From: Micromonospora humi
GTDB taxonomy: Bacteria > Actinomycetota > Actinomycetes > Mycobacteriales > Micromonosporaceae
Direction: 5' to 3'
Assembly: GCF_900090105.1 (NCBI RefSeq)
Contig: NZ_FMDM01000010.1
Span: forward strand, 186,001 to 250,000
Length of the DNA stretch: 64,000 nucleotides
Shown one piece after another: positions 33,234-42,509 of this stretch. Under the pieces are notes generated by a model. That model did not search any database. It worked only from the letters and a program-made list of their open reading frames with translations, and was not told the origin of the DNA. The position numbers were made by a program, and so were the translations under genes. The first letter of the stretch is position 1. Every line of letters starts with the position of its first letter.

Positions 33234-35096
33234 TCAGGGGGTGCGGACGGCGTCCAGGGCCAGCAGCGCCACGTGCAGGGAGAGGCACTGCTCGACCGAG
33301 TCGAGGTCGGCGCCGAGGATACGGCCGATGCGGGCCAGCCGCTCGTAGAACGCCGGCCGGGACAGGTGCGCGGCCACCGCCGCCGCCGACTTGTTCCGCC
33401 CCTGCTCCAGGTAGGCGCGCAGGGTGCCGAGCAGCTGCTCCCGTGGATGCTGCGCGTCGTAGGCCAGCAGGGCGCCCAGTTCCCGCTCGACGAACGTCTG
33501 CAGCCGGGGCTCGTCGCGCAGCAGGTGCAGCAGGCCGGCCAGCCCGACGTGCGGCAGCCGGAAGCAGGGCAGGTCCCGCGGGTCCCGGCGAGCCGCCTCG
33601 GCGATCTGTCGCGCCTCGACGAGGGACCGGCGCGCCTCGCGCAGGCTGCCCACCCCGGACCCGGCCGCGACCACGACCGCCGGACGGGTCGGACCGTCAC
33701 CCGAGCGCCCGCCACCGGCCGGCCCACCACGGCCGGCCCCGTCACCCGAGCGCCCGCCACCGGCCGGCCCACCACGGCCGGCCCCGTCACCCGAACGCCC
33801 GCCACCGGCCGGCGCACCACGGCCGGCGCCGTCACCCGAACGCCCGCCACCGGCCGGCGCACCACGGCCGGCGCCGTCGACCGGGCGAGCGGGGCGGACG
33901 GGGGCGGCGTCGAGGCGTACCCGATGCAACGCCGCGGCGAACGCGGCGAGTGCCTTCTCCTCGTCGGCCGGGTCGGGCAGCGCCAGCAGCGCGCCCACCG
34001 CGTGGTCGTCGACGGCGCTGGTCAACGCGGTGAGCTTGGCCTCGCGGACCGCCTGGCCGACCGCCTCGGCGAGGTCGCGCAGCCGGGCCGGGCCGGCCTC
34101 CGGGCCGGTGTCGGCCCCGGGCGCGGCGGGATCGTCGCTGCGGTGCCGGACCACCACGCCCACCAGGTGCCGGCGGTCCAGGGTGACGCCGAGCGCCTTG
34201 GCGCGCAGCGCCACCTCGTCGACCGGGCGGGAGTGGTCGATCAGCGCGGTCAGCAGGGTGCGGTGGATCTGCCGTTCCAGGCCCTCCGCGTCGCGGCGGA
34301 TCAGCCGGCCCAGGGCCAGCGTGGACGCGGCCCGCTCGATCAGGATGGTCAGCCGGGTCGGCGGGGCGGCCTCCGCCGCCGGCCAGCGCAGCAGCAGCCG
34401 ACCCCAGTCCTGCCCCCGCGCGCCGACGGTGGTGACCAGCCAGCCGCTGTCCGGGTCGTACGCGGTGCGGCCGGTCGGGCGGATCCGCCGGGAGTGCTGT
34501 TCCCAGCCGTCCAGCAGCAGCTCCGCGCTCTCCCCCGCCGGGTCGTACGCGAGCACCTGCCGGGACAGGTTCTCCAGCACCACCGGGCAGCCGGCCAACT
34601 CGGCGGCCTGCCGCAGCACCTCGGCCGGTTCGGCGCCCTCCACGGACAGCTCGGTGAACCGCTGGTGGATCTCCTCGGTGGCGCGCAGCTCGGTGAGCTG
34701 GGCGTCCACGATCAGCGCGTGCACCGCCTCGGTGATGCGGACGAACGGGGTGGCCCGGCGCAGCTCGACCAGCGGCAGTCCGCGCCGTTCGGCGGCGGCC
34801 GACATCACCCGCGGCACACCGCTGACGTAGCGGCGGCCCAGCTCGACGACCAGCCCGGAGACGCCGACGTCGGCCAGGTCGCCGATGAACGCGCGCAGCC
34901 CGGCGTCGTCGGCGGGCAGCCCGATGCCGGTGGTGAGCACCAGCTCGCCGCCGCCGAGCAGGGTGGCGATGTCGGGCACCTCGGCCACGTGCACCCAGCG
35001 CACCGGGCGGTCCAGACCGGCCTCGCCGGCGACCAGGCGGGGCGCGCCGTGGCGCACCGGCACCAGGGCGAGCACCTCACGCACGGTAGGGAACAC
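33234..35096 (-). CDS. PucR-family transcriptional regulator with internal repeats
   Basis: About 620 residues. The N-terminal PucR domain (about 1-125) starts FPTVREVLALVPVRHG and continues GLDRPVRWVHVAEVPD. A GGDEF-like middle region follows, then a C-terminal PucR HTH (YLEQGRNKSAAAVAAHLSRPAFYERLARI). PucR proteins regulate purine, proline or amine catabolism. The GTG at 35096 is chosen since TAGCGT lies 7 nt before it (leaderless) and it gives the family N-terminus; GTG 35105 is next best. Residues about 408-467 are four Gly-rich 15-residue repeats that split the middle domain from the HTH. Its target genes are not evident nearby. Confidence 0.85.
   Translation of the reverse strand: MFPTVREVLALVPVRHGAPRLVAGEAGLDRPVRWVHVAEVPDIATLLGGGELVLTTGIGLPADDAGLRAFIGDLADVGVSGLVVELGRRYVSGVPRVMSAAAERRGLPLVELRRATPFVRITEAVHALIVDAQLTELRATEEIHQRFTELSVEGAEPAEVLRQAAELAGCPVVLENLSRQVLAYDPAGESAELLLDGWEQHSRRIRPTGRTAYDPDSGWLVTTVGARGQDWGRLLLRWPAAEAAPPTRLTILIERAASTLALGRLIRRDAEGLERQIHRTLLTALIDHSRPVDEVALRAKALGVTLDRRHLVGVVVRHRSDDPAAPGADTGPEAGPARLRDLAEAVGQAVREAKLTALTSAVDDHAVGALLALPDPADEEKALAAFAAALHRVRLDAAPVRPARPVDGAGRGAPAGGGRSGDGAGRGAPAGGGRSGDGAGRGGPAGGGRSGDGAGRGGPAGGGRSGDGPTRPAVVVAAGSGVGSLREARRSLVEARQIAEAARRDPRDLPCFRLPHVGLAGLLHLLRDEPRLQTFVERELGALLAYDAQHPREQLLGTLRAYLEQGRNKSAAAVAAHLSRPAFYERLARIGRILGADLDSVEQCLSLHVALLALDAVRTP
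33696..33875 (-). repeat. Four 45-bp tandem repeats within pucR
   Basis: Four consecutive 45-bp units, nearly identical in pairs, encode GRG(A/G)PAGGGRSGDGA-type segments. They add a flexible insert of 60 residues to a regulator whose family normally lacks it, and are likely to vary between strains. Confidence 0.9.
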
Positions 35097-35158
35097 GGGC
35101 GACACGCTACCCTGCGTCACCGCCGCTGCCGAAGGCCCGCCCCGGGCGGAGGTTCCGC

Positions 35159-36610
35159 TCAGTCGACGCCGAACTCCATCGCGGCCCGGTCGAGCCACTC
35201 GTCCTCGGCCGAGGGCACGCCGCGGGAGGCGATGGCCTCCGCGCCGCCCTGCGGCATCGCGCCGATCAGACCGGTCGAGGCGGCCTGCGCCGCGCCAACC
35301 ATCCGCTGCGGCGCGGTGCCGCCGACCATGCCGAGCGACGCGTACTGCTCCAGCTTGGCCCGCGAGTCGGCGATGTCCAGGTTGCGCATGGTGAGCTGGC
35401 CGATCCGGTCGGACGGGCCGAACGCCGAGTCCTCGGTGCGCTCCATGGACAGCTTGTCCGGGTGGTAGCTGAACGCCGGCCCGGTGGTGTCCAGGATCGA
35501 GTAGTCCTCGCCCCGGCGCAGCCGCAGCGTCACCTCACCGGTGACCGCGGTGCCGACCCAGCGCTGCAACGACTCGCGCAGCATCAGCGCCTGCGGGTCG
35601 AGCCAGCGGCCCTCGTACATCAGCCGGCCGAGGCGGCGGCCCTCGGTGTGGTAGTTCGCCAGGGTGTCCTCGTTGTGGATGGCGTTGACCAGCCGCTCGT
35701 ACGCGGCGTGCAGCAGCGCCATGCCCGGCGCCTCGTAGATGCCCCGGCTCTTGGCCTCGATGATCCGGTTCTCGATCTGGTCGGACATGCCCAGGCCGTG
35801 CCGGCCGCCGATGGCGTTGGCCTCCAGCACCAGGTCGACCGCGCTGCCGAACTCCTTGCCGTTGATCGTGACCGGGCGACCCTGGTCGAAGCCGATCGTG
35901 ACGTCCTCGGTGGGGATCTCCACCGCCGGGTCCCAGAACCGGACGCCCATGATCGGATCGACAGTCTCGATGCCGGTGTCGAGGTGTTCGAGGGTCTTCG
36001 CCTCGTGGGTCGCGCCCCAGATGTTGGCGTCGGTGGAGTAGGCCTTCTCGGTGCTGTCGCGATAGGGCAGGCCCCGGTCGAGCAGCCACTCCGACATCTC
36101 CTTGCGCCCGCCCAGCTCGGTGACGAAGGCGGTGTCCAGCCACGGCTTGTAGATGCGCAGCTGCGGGTTGGCCAGCAGGCCGTAGCGGTAGAAGCGCTCG
36201 ATGTCGTTGCCCTTGAACGTCGAGCCGTCGCCCCAGATCTGCACGTCGTCGGCGACCATCGCCCGCACCAGCAGGGTGCCGGTGACGGCCCGGCCCAGCG
36301 GCGTGGTGTTGAAGTAGGCCCGGCCGCCCGAGCGGATGTGGAAGGCGCCGCAGGTCAGCGCCGCCAGCCCCTCCTCGACCAGGGCGGCTCGGCAGTCGAC
36401 CAGCCGGGCCACCTCGGCGCCGTAGCTGAGCGCGCGGCCCGGCACGGAGCCGATGTCGGGCTCGTCGTACTGGCCGATGTCGGCGGTGTAGGCGCAGGGC
36501 ACGGCGCCCTTGTCGCGCATCCACGCGACCGCGACGGAGGTGTCGAGGCCGCCGGAGAAGGCGATGCCGACACGTTCGCCGGTGGGCAGGGAGGTGAGAA
36601 CCTTGGACAC
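35159..36610 (-). CDS. argG: Argininosuccinate synthase, E. coli-type (long form)
   Basis: A 483-residue ATP-pyrophosphatase that joins citrulline and aspartate in arginine synthesis. It has the PP-loop GIAFSGGLDTSVAVAW and the blocks YFNTTPLGRAVTGT, WGDGSTFKGNDIERFYRYG and GGRHGLGMSDQIENRIIEAKSRGIYEAPGMAL (split here only by function), which match E. coli ArgG closely and not the shorter form usual in actinobacteria. The GTG at 36610 has CATAAT 6 nt upstream (36617-36622), indicating a leaderless mRNA, and aligns with the E. coli start. No other arg gene is adjacent, and the C-terminus is some 35 residues longer than in E. coli. Confidence 0.93.
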   Translation of the reverse strand: MSKVLTSLPTGERVGIAFSGGLDTSVAVAWMRDKGAVPCAYTADIGQYDEPDIGSVPGRALSYGAEVARLVDCRAALVEEGLAALTCGAFHIRSGGRAYFNTTPLGRAVTGTLLVRAMVADDVQIWGDGSTFKGNDIERFYRYGLLANPQLRIYKPWLDTAFVTELGGRKEMSEWLLDRGLPYRDSTEKAYSTDANIWGATHEAKTLEHLDTGIETVDPIMGVRFWDPAVEIPTEDVTIGFDQGRPVTINGKEFGSAVDLVLEANAIGGRHGLGMSDQIENRIIEAKSRGIYEAPGMALLHAAYERLVNAIHNEDTLANYHTEGRRLGRLMYEGRWLDPQALMLRESLQRWVGTAVTGEVTLRLRRGEDYSILDTTGPAFSYHPDKLSMERTEDSAFGPSDRIGQLTMRNLDIADSRAKLEQYASLGMVGGTAPQRMVGAAQAASTGLIGAMPQGGAEAIASRGVPSAEDEWLDRAAMEFGVD

Positions 36611-36637
36611 AGGAAGATTATGCACCACGGCGCATGA

Positions 36638-37450
36638 TCATGCAAGCGGATCGTCGCGTCCCAGTTCCCAGCAGGCCACCGCCGTGGCCGCGGCGACGTT
36701 CAGCGAGTCCACGCCCCGGCGCATCGGGATCACCACCCGCACGTCGCTCGCCGCCATCGCCGCCCGGGTCAGCCCGGCGCCCTCCGCGCCCAGCAGCAGC
36801 GCCGCCCGGGCCCGCTGGCCGTCGGTGAGCCGCTGGATCGGCACGGCGTCCGGCGCCGGCGTCAGGGCGAGCACGGTGAAACCCGCCGCCCGCACCTCCT
36901 CCAGGCCGGCCGGCCAGCGCTCCAGCTTCGCGTACGGCACCGCGAACACCTCGCCCATGCTGACCCGGACGCTGCGCCGGTAGAGCGGGTCGGCGCAGGT
37001 CGGCGACAGCAGCACGGCGTCCACCCCGAGCGCCGCCACGGCCCGGAAGATCGCGCCCAGGTTGGTGTGGTTGTTGACGTCCTCCAGGATCACCACCCGC
37101 CGGGCGGCGGCCAGCACCTCGGCGGCCGGCGGCAACGGCCGGCGGTGGAACGACGCGAGCACGCCCCGGTGCACGTGGAAACCGGTGGTCCGCTGGAGCA
37201 CCTCGGCGGTGGCCGCGTACACCGGGACGTCACCGGCGTCGAGGTCGGCGAGCTGGTCCGCCCGCTTCGACTCGACCAGGTACGACCGGGCCGGGTAGCC
37301 GGCCCGCAGCGCCCGCCGCAGCACCAGCTCCCCCTCGGCGATGAACAGGCCGTGCGGGGGCTCCCAGCGGGTCCGCAGCTCCACGTCGGTGAGCGCGCGG
37401 TAGTCGGCGATCCGGTCGTCGTCGGGGTCGGTGATCTCGTGGACGGGCAC
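36638..37450 (-). CDS. SpoU/TrmH-family RNA 2'-O-methyltransferase
   Basis: A 270-residue SPOUT methyltransferase. An N-terminal substrate-binding domain (FIAEGELVLRRAL) precedes the three SpoU motifs: NHTNLGAIFRAVAALGVDAVLL, LLLGAEGAGLTRAAM and VVIPMRRGVDSLNVAAATAV. It should methylate ribose in rRNA or tRNA with SAM. The GTG at 37450 follows GAGAAT by 6 nt (leaderless-like). It sits 27 bp upstream of the argG start on the same strand, so read-through is possible. The RNA target is not known. Confidence 0.88.
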   Translation of the reverse strand: MPVHEITDPDDDRIADYRALTDVELRTRWEPPHGLFIAEGELVLRRALRAGYPARSYLVESKRADQLADLDAGDVPVYAATAEVLQRTTGFHVHRGVLASFHRRPLPPAAEVLAAARRVVILEDVNNHTNLGAIFRAVAALGVDAVLLSPTCADPLYRRSVRVSMGEVFAVPYAKLERWPAGLEEVRAAGFTVLALTPAPDAVPIQRLTDGQRARAALLLGAEGAGLTRAAMAASDVRVVIPMRRGVDSLNVAAATAVACWELGRDDPLA

Positions 37451-37559
37451 CGGCCGATTCTCCCCCGGTGCCCCGGGCCGCCCCGGCGCGGGCCGGGTTT
37501 CCGCCGCCCGACGCGGGGAACGGAGCGGAGAAGCGGACACCGACGAAGGGACCACCACG

Positions 37560-39398
37560 ATGGGCGCGGACCACCCCGACGACGGCGCGCTGCCCCGCGA
37601 CGCCACCGTCGCCGACCAGATCGTGGCCCGGCTCGCCGAGTGGGGCGTGCACCGCTACTACGGCTACCCCGGCGACGGGATCAACGGGATGACCTCGGCG
37701 CTGCAACGGGCGAAGGAGCACGCCCGGTTCATCCAGGTCCGCCACGAGGAGACCGCCGGCTTCGCGGCCGGCGCGCACGTCAAGTACGGCGGCGGCCCGC
37801 TCGGCTGCGTGGTGGTGACCAGCGGCCCGGGCGCCATCCACGCGCTCAACGGCCTCTACGACGCCAAGCTCGACCACCAGCCGGTGGTCGCCCTGCTCGG
37901 GCACACCGCGCTGCCCGCCGAGGGCGGCGGCTACTACCAGGAGGTGGACCTGCTCGCGCTCTACAAGGACGTGGCCGGCGACTTCCTGGCCCAGCTCGAC
38001 GACCCGTCGCAGACCCGGCACCTGGTGGACCGGGCCTGCCGCACCGCACTGGCCCGGCGTACCGTGACCGCCCTGGTCCTCCCCGCAGACGTGCAGGACG
38101 AACCGGCGGTGCCGGACCCGCCGCACGCGCACGGCTACTACCACACCAGCGCGGTGCCGAGCAGCCCGCCGGCCGCGCCGCCGGCGGCGGACGTCCGCCG
38201 GGCCGCCGAGGTGCTGCGCGGCGGCGAGCGGGTGGCGATGCTGGTCGGGCAGGGCGCGCTCGGCGCCGAGGACGAGGTACGCCGGATCGCCGACCGGCTC
38301 GGCGCCGGGGTGGCCACCGCCCTGCTCGGTTTCGCCGCCGTCGACCACCGGCAGCCCTGGGTGACCGGCGCGATCGGCCTGCTCGGCACCCGTCCCAGCT
38401 CGGAACTCATGCGCGGGTGCGACCGGCTGCTCATCGTCGGCAGCCAGATGCCGTACTCGGAGTTCTACCCGCCGGAGGGTCAGGCCCGCGCGGTGCAGAT
38501 CGACGTGGACGGCAGCCGGATGGGGTTGCGCTACCCCACCGAGGTCAACCTGACCGGCGACGCCGGACCCACGCTGCGGGCCCTCCTCGACGAGCTGGGC
38601 CCCGGCCCGGCCCCGACCGCCTGGCGGGCCACCATCGCCGACGCCACCGGCAAGTGGCGGGCCGCCCAGCGCGAGCTGGCCGGGCAGCCGGCCGATCCGG
38701 TCAACCCGCAGTCGCTGTTCGCCGCGCTCGACGACGCGCTGCCCGACGACGCCATGCTCGCCGTGGACTGCGGCACCGCCACCGCCTGGTACGCCCGGCA
38801 CCTGCGGGTCCGCCCCGGCATGCTGGCCAGCCTGTCGGGCACGCTGCTGTCCATGGGCGGCGGCATGCCGTACGCGCTGGCGGCGAAGTTCGCCCACCCG
38901 GACCGCCCGGTGATCGCGCTGCTCGGCGACGGGGCGATGCAGATGAACGGCGTCAACGAGCTGATCACGGTGGCGAAGTACTGGCGGGAGTGGGCCGACC
39001 CCCGGTTCGCCGTGCTGGTGCTCAACAACCGGGAGCTGGCGTTCGTCAGCTGGGAACAGCGCTCCGGCGAGGGGGCGCCGATGTTCCCGGACAGCCAGGA
39101 CCTGCCGGACGTGGCGTACCACAGGTGGGCGGAGGTGCTGGGGCTGCGCGGCGAACTGGTCGACGCCCCCGGGCAGGTGCCCGACCTGTGGCGGCGGGTG
39201 CTCGACGCCGACCGGCCGACCGTGGTCAACGCCGTGGTCGACCCGGCGGAGCTGATGCTGCCGCCGCACTTCACCGCCGAGCAGGCCCGCAAGACGGCCG
39301 CCGCGGTGCTGCGCGGGGACAGCGACCGGGCCGGCATCCTCCGCCGCGGCGTGCCCGCCGCGCTCGCCACCTACCGGCCCCGCCGCCGCGGTCGCTGA
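37560..39398 (+). CDS. Thiamine-diphosphate enzyme, pyruvate oxidase / acetolactate synthase-like
   Basis: A 612-residue ThDP enzyme with the three classic domains: PYR (RHEETAGFAAGA with the catalytic Glu), a central nucleotide-binding-type domain, and PP (GDGAMQMNGVNELITVAKYW...NN, the Mg/ThDP motif). The relatives are 'thiamine pyrophosphate-requiring' proteins near pyruvate:quinone oxidase PoxB and acetolactate synthase. It lacks the C-terminal membrane helix region that could settle PoxB function. AAGGGA lies 8 nt before the ATG. It is divergent from the methyltransferase gene and monocistronic. Confidence 0.85.
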   Translation: MGADHPDDGALPRDATVADQIVARLAEWGVHRYYGYPGDGINGMTSALQRAKEHARFIQVRHEETAGFAAGAHVKYGGGPLGCVVVTSGPGAIHALNGLYDAKLDHQPVVALLGHTALPAEGGGYYQEVDLLALYKDVAGDFLAQLDDPSQTRHLVDRACRTALARRTVTALVLPADVQDEPAVPDPPHAHGYYHTSAVPSSPPAAPPAADVRRAAEVLRGGERVAMLVGQGALGAEDEVRRIADRLGAGVATALLGFAAVDHRQPWVTGAIGLLGTRPSSELMRGCDRLLIVGSQMPYSEFYPPEGQARAVQIDVDGSRMGLRYPTEVNLTGDAGPTLRALLDELGPGPAPTAWRATIADATGKWRAAQRELAGQPADPVNPQSLFAALDDALPDDAMLAVDCGTATAWYARHLRVRPGMLASLSGTLLSMGGGMPYALAAKFAHPDRPVIALLGDGAMQMNGVNELITVAKYWREWADPRFAVLVLNNRELAFVSWEQRSGEGAPMFPDSQDLPDVAYHRWAEVLGLRGELVDAPGQVPDLWRRVLDADRPTVVNAVVDPAELMLPPHFTAEQARKTAAAVLRGDSDRAGILRRGVPAALATYRPRRRGR

Positions 39399-39443
39399 CC
39401 GACCGGGCCGCCGCGCGGCCGTGCGCGGCCCGGCCGGCCCCGC

Positions 39444-39483
39444 ACGCCCCGCCGGGCCCCGCGTGTGGGGCCGCGCGGGGCGT
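39444..39483. terminator. Bidirectional terminator hairpin
   Basis: Outer arms ACGCCCCGC / GCGGGGCGT and inner arms GGCCCC / GGGGCC around GCGTGT form one long hairpin between the stop codons of two convergent genes. Confidence 0.75.
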
Positions 39484-39489
39484 CGCCGG

Positions 39490-40050
39490 TCACGCGCGCC
39501 GGTAGCGCAGCAGCACCGAACGGCCGTCGAAGCCGCGCGTGGAGACCAGCCGCAGGTCCTGGCGGGCGAGGTGGGGCAGCACCTGCCGGCCGCCGCCGAG
39601 CAGCACCGGGTGCACGACCACCTGGTACTCGTCGACCAGCCCGCGCGCGGCCAGTGCCGTCGCCGCGCCCGTCCCGCCGGTGACCAGCAGATCCCCGTCG
39701 AACCGCTCGCGCAGCTCGGTCAGCTCCGCCGCCAGGTCGCCGCCACCGATCACCCGGGCACCGTGGTCGGCCGCGGCGAGCGTGCGGGAGACGACCACCT
39801 TCGGGGTACGCCGCCAGATCGGCGCGAACGCCAGGTCGTGCGGGTGGTCGGAGATCGACTCGACCTGCGGCCAGTAGGAGGACATCATCTCCCACACCCG
39901 CCGCCCGTAGACGAACGCGCCGGCCCGCTCGGTCAACCCGATGGAGTACGCGGACAGCTCGTCGCCCATGGCCGGCCAGTCGAACTCACCGTTCGGCCCC
40001 TCGATGAAGCCGTCGACCGACTGGTGCACCCAGTAGATGACCTCGCTCAT
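39490..40050 (-). CDS. Dihydrofolate reductase-like (RibD C-terminal) protein
   Basis: A 186-residue RibD_C/DHFR-fold protein with VHQSVDGFIEG at the N-terminus (substrate loop), AFVYGRRVWEMMSSYW in the middle, and GDLLVTGGTGAATALAARGLVDEY plus HPVLLGGGRQVLP for NADPH binding. Standalone members of this family are abundant in actinobacteria with unknown substrates. GGAGGAA sits 8 nt before the ATG. Confidence 0.87.
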   Translation of the reverse strand: MSEVIYWVHQSVDGFIEGPNGEFDWPAMGDELSAYSIGLTERAGAFVYGRRVWEMMSSYWPQVESISDHPHDLAFAPIWRRTPKVVVSRTLAAADHGARVIGGGDLAAELTELRERFDGDLLVTGGTGAATALAARGLVDEYQVVVHPVLLGGGRQVLPHLARQDLRLVSTRGFDGRSVLLRYRRA

Positions 40051-40159
40051 GGCACGTTCCTCCGCTCACCGGCGCGCCCATCGTCGGGCGCGCTCGCCAG
40101 TGGGTCGGAGCCGCCGCGCCGGATCCGACATCGCGCGCCGGGTCTCCGGTGGGGTGTTT

Positions 40160-40205
40160 GGAGGGGCCCCTTCTTATGCAGAATGCGTTAAGAAGGGGCC
40201 CCTCC
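40160..40205. repeat. Dispersed GGGGCCCC hairpin repeat, copy B
   Basis: GGAGGGGCCCCTTCTTA and its inverted copy flank the core ATGCAGAATGCG, which is the exact reverse complement of the core in copy C. It ends 5 bp from the stop codon of the penicillin-binding protein gene, where it probably terminates transcription. Confidence 0.9.
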
Positions 40206-40210
40206 TTGCA

Positions 40211-42406
40211 CTAACCCCGGCCCTGGAGCCAGCGGAGCAGGTCCGACGGGAGGTTGCGGTTGTCCTCACGCGGCTGAGGTTGGGGCTGCGGGCGGGGCTG
40301 CGGGCGCTGCGGGTTGCCGGCCAGCTCGCGGCTGGGCGCGGTGAAGTCGCGCACCGGCTTGCCGGCGACCGCCGTCCGGATCGTCCGGGCCACCGCGTCG
40401 ATCACCTTGGCCTGCACGGCGGAGCCGACCAGGTCGGTCGAGTCGTCCGGGTTGGCGGCGATGCCGGCGACGGCCACCTGCGGGGTGTACCCGACGAACG
40501 TCTCGGTGGCGTTCTTCTCCGAGCTGCCCGTCTTGCCCGCCACCGGCCGGTCGACGATCCCGTCGACGCCGGTGGCGGTGCCGCCGTTGCACTGCCCGTA
40601 CGCGGACTGCTGACCCACCGGGCAGCGGGCCGCGTCGGTGGCCGCCCGGGCCACGTCGGGTTCCAGCACCCGCTTGCAGTTCGGCTGCCCCACGTCGACC
40701 CTGCCGCCGTCCGGCGCGGTGACCGAGACCACCGGCAGCGGCGAGCAGTAGGTGCCCTCGGCGGCCACCGTCGCGTACGCGTTGGCCAGGTCGAGCGGGG
40801 TGGTGGCGGCCACGCCGAGCGTGAACGCGCCCCAGTTCGCGGCGTTGTCGCGGGCGAAGGCGGCGTCCGAGTCGGCCCGGAAGGTGATGCCGAGGCGCTG
40901 CGCCATCTCGACCACCTTGTCCTCGCCGACCTGCTCGGCCAGCCAGACGAAGTAGGTGTTCACGGAGCGGCCGAAGCCGTCCCACATCATCCGGTAGCCG
41001 TCCATCCACTCCGGGTTGGCGTTGCCCGGGCACCACGTGCCGTCGCAGTTGCCCTCGGCGTCCGAGGCGTAGCGGGTGGGCAGCTTGGCCGGCGCGTCGA
41101 AGCCTGTGGCGAGCGGCTTGCCGGCCTCCAGCGCGGCCAGCATGGTGAACATCTTGAAGGTGGAGCCGGCCTGGTAGCCGTCGACGCTGGCGCCGCCGGA
41201 GATCAACGGGTTCACCGTGTTCGGGTGGTTGGCCTGCCCGTCCGGGTTGTCGGCCAGGCTGTAGTGCCGGTTGACCGCCATGGCGAGCACCCGGCCGGTG
41301 CCGGGCTCGACCGCCGCGATCGGCAGCGCGCGCTTGTCGTCGTAACCGTAGACCTTGGTGGCCTGCGTCTGCGCGGTCTGCTGGATCTTCGCGTCGAGCG
41401 TGGTGACCACCCGGTAGCCGCCCCGGCGCAGCGCCTGCTCGCGCTCCTCGGCGGTGTCGCCGAAGGCCGGCTGGGTGAGCCACCACTGGCGCAGGTAGTC
41501 GCAGAAGAAGCCCCAGTCGTCGTGGCCCTGCGCGGTCGCGGTGCAGCCGTTGGGCTGGGCGGTCGGGCGCAGCGTGAGCGGCGCGGCCTTGGCCGCCGCG
41601 GCCTGCGCGGCGGTGATCGCGCCGGTCTCGACCATCGAGTCGAGCACGTACCCACGGCGGTCGAGCGCCTGGTTCTTGTCGCCGTCGATCGGGCTGTACT
41701 CGTCGGGCGACTGGACCAGGCCGGCGAGCAGCGCCGCCTCGCCGAGGGTCAGGTCGGCCGGCGCCTTGCCGAAGTAGCGCTGGGCGGCGGCGGCGACCCC
41801 GTACGCGCCGGAGCCGAAGTACGCGATGTTCAGGTAGCGGTTGAGGATCTCGTCCTTGGACAGCGACCGCTCCAGCGCGTTCGCGTACCGGATCTCCTGG
41901 AGCTTGCGCCCGACGGTCTGCTCGGTGGCGGCCTGCCGCTCCTCGGCGGTGCGGTTCGGGTCGGTCTTGAGCACGTTGCGGACGTACTGCATGGTGAGCG
42001 TGGAGCCGCCCTGCTCGGTGCCGCCGCCCTTGACGTTGGCGACCAGCGCGCGGGCGATGCCCCGCAGGTCGGCGCCGCCGTGCGAGTAGAACCGCCGGTC
42101 CTCGGCCGAGATGATCGCCTGGCGCATCACCGGGGCGATCTCGGCAAGCGGCACGTCGGTGCGGTTCACGTCGTAGAACGTGGTGATCAGCGTCTTGCCG
42201 TCGTTGGCGTAGAGGTAGGAGCGCTGCGGCTGCACGGGGGTGCGCAGCGCGTCGGGCAGTTCCTCGTAGGCCCCGAGGCTCGCCTTGGCGACGAACCCGC
42301 CGAGCAGGCCGGTCGGGAGCGCGGCGAGCGCGAGGACGAGCCCGGCGAGCAGGCCCGCGAGCAGCACGGTGAACAGGCGCGACAACGGCGACCGGGGAGA
42401 CGGCAT
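40211..42406 (-). CDS. Class A penicillin-binding protein (transglycosylase/transpeptidase)
   Basis: A 731-residue bifunctional PBP: an N-terminal membrane anchor (LFTVLLAGLLAGLVLALAAL), a GT51 domain with the EDRRFYSHGG catalytic Glu motif and GGSTLTMQYVRN, then a transpeptidase domain with STFK (active Ser), SVN and KTGSSEKN. It polymerises and crosslinks peptidoglycan outside the membrane. The C-terminus is Pro/Gln-rich. The ATG at 42406 has GGAG close upstream; a GTG at 42433 is an alternative. It stands alone on its strand. Confidence 0.93.
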   Translation of the reverse strand: MPSPRSPLSRLFTVLLAGLLAGLVLALAALPTGLLGGFVAKASLGAYEELPDALRTPVQPQRSYLYANDGKTLITTFYDVNRTDVPLAEIAPVMRQAIISAEDRRFYSHGGADLRGIARALVANVKGGGTEQGGSTLTMQYVRNVLKTDPNRTAEERQAATEQTVGRKLQEIRYANALERSLSKDEILNRYLNIAYFGSGAYGVAAAAQRYFGKAPADLTLGEAALLAGLVQSPDEYSPIDGDKNQALDRRGYVLDSMVETGAITAAQAAAAKAAPLTLRPTAQPNGCTATAQGHDDWGFFCDYLRQWWLTQPAFGDTAEEREQALRRGGYRVVTTLDAKIQQTAQTQATKVYGYDDKRALPIAAVEPGTGRVLAMAVNRHYSLADNPDGQANHPNTVNPLISGGASVDGYQAGSTFKMFTMLAALEAGKPLATGFDAPAKLPTRYASDAEGNCDGTWCPGNANPEWMDGYRMMWDGFGRSVNTYFVWLAEQVGEDKVVEMAQRLGITFRADSDAAFARDNAANWGAFTLGVAATTPLDLANAYATVAAEGTYCSPLPVVSVTAPDGGRVDVGQPNCKRVLEPDVARAATDAARCPVGQQSAYGQCNGGTATGVDGIVDRPVAGKTGSSEKNATETFVGYTPQVAVAGIAANPDDSTDLVGSAVQAKVIDAVARTIRTAVAGKPVRDFTAPSRELAGNPQRPQPRPQPQPQPREDNRNLPSDLLRWLQGRG

Positions 42407-42509
42407 GGACTCCAGGATTGCCGCGAAAGCCACCTACCGGCCAGTTCGCCAGGCAACTGTCAGTTACCTCACGGCAACTGTCCAGCCTCGGCGCCCGCCG
42501 GGAAACCGG

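Noticed and set aside
33696..33875. Regular 45-bp repeats as a possible CRISPR array
   Set aside because: The units are contiguous with no unique spacers and stay in frame within the PucR protein.
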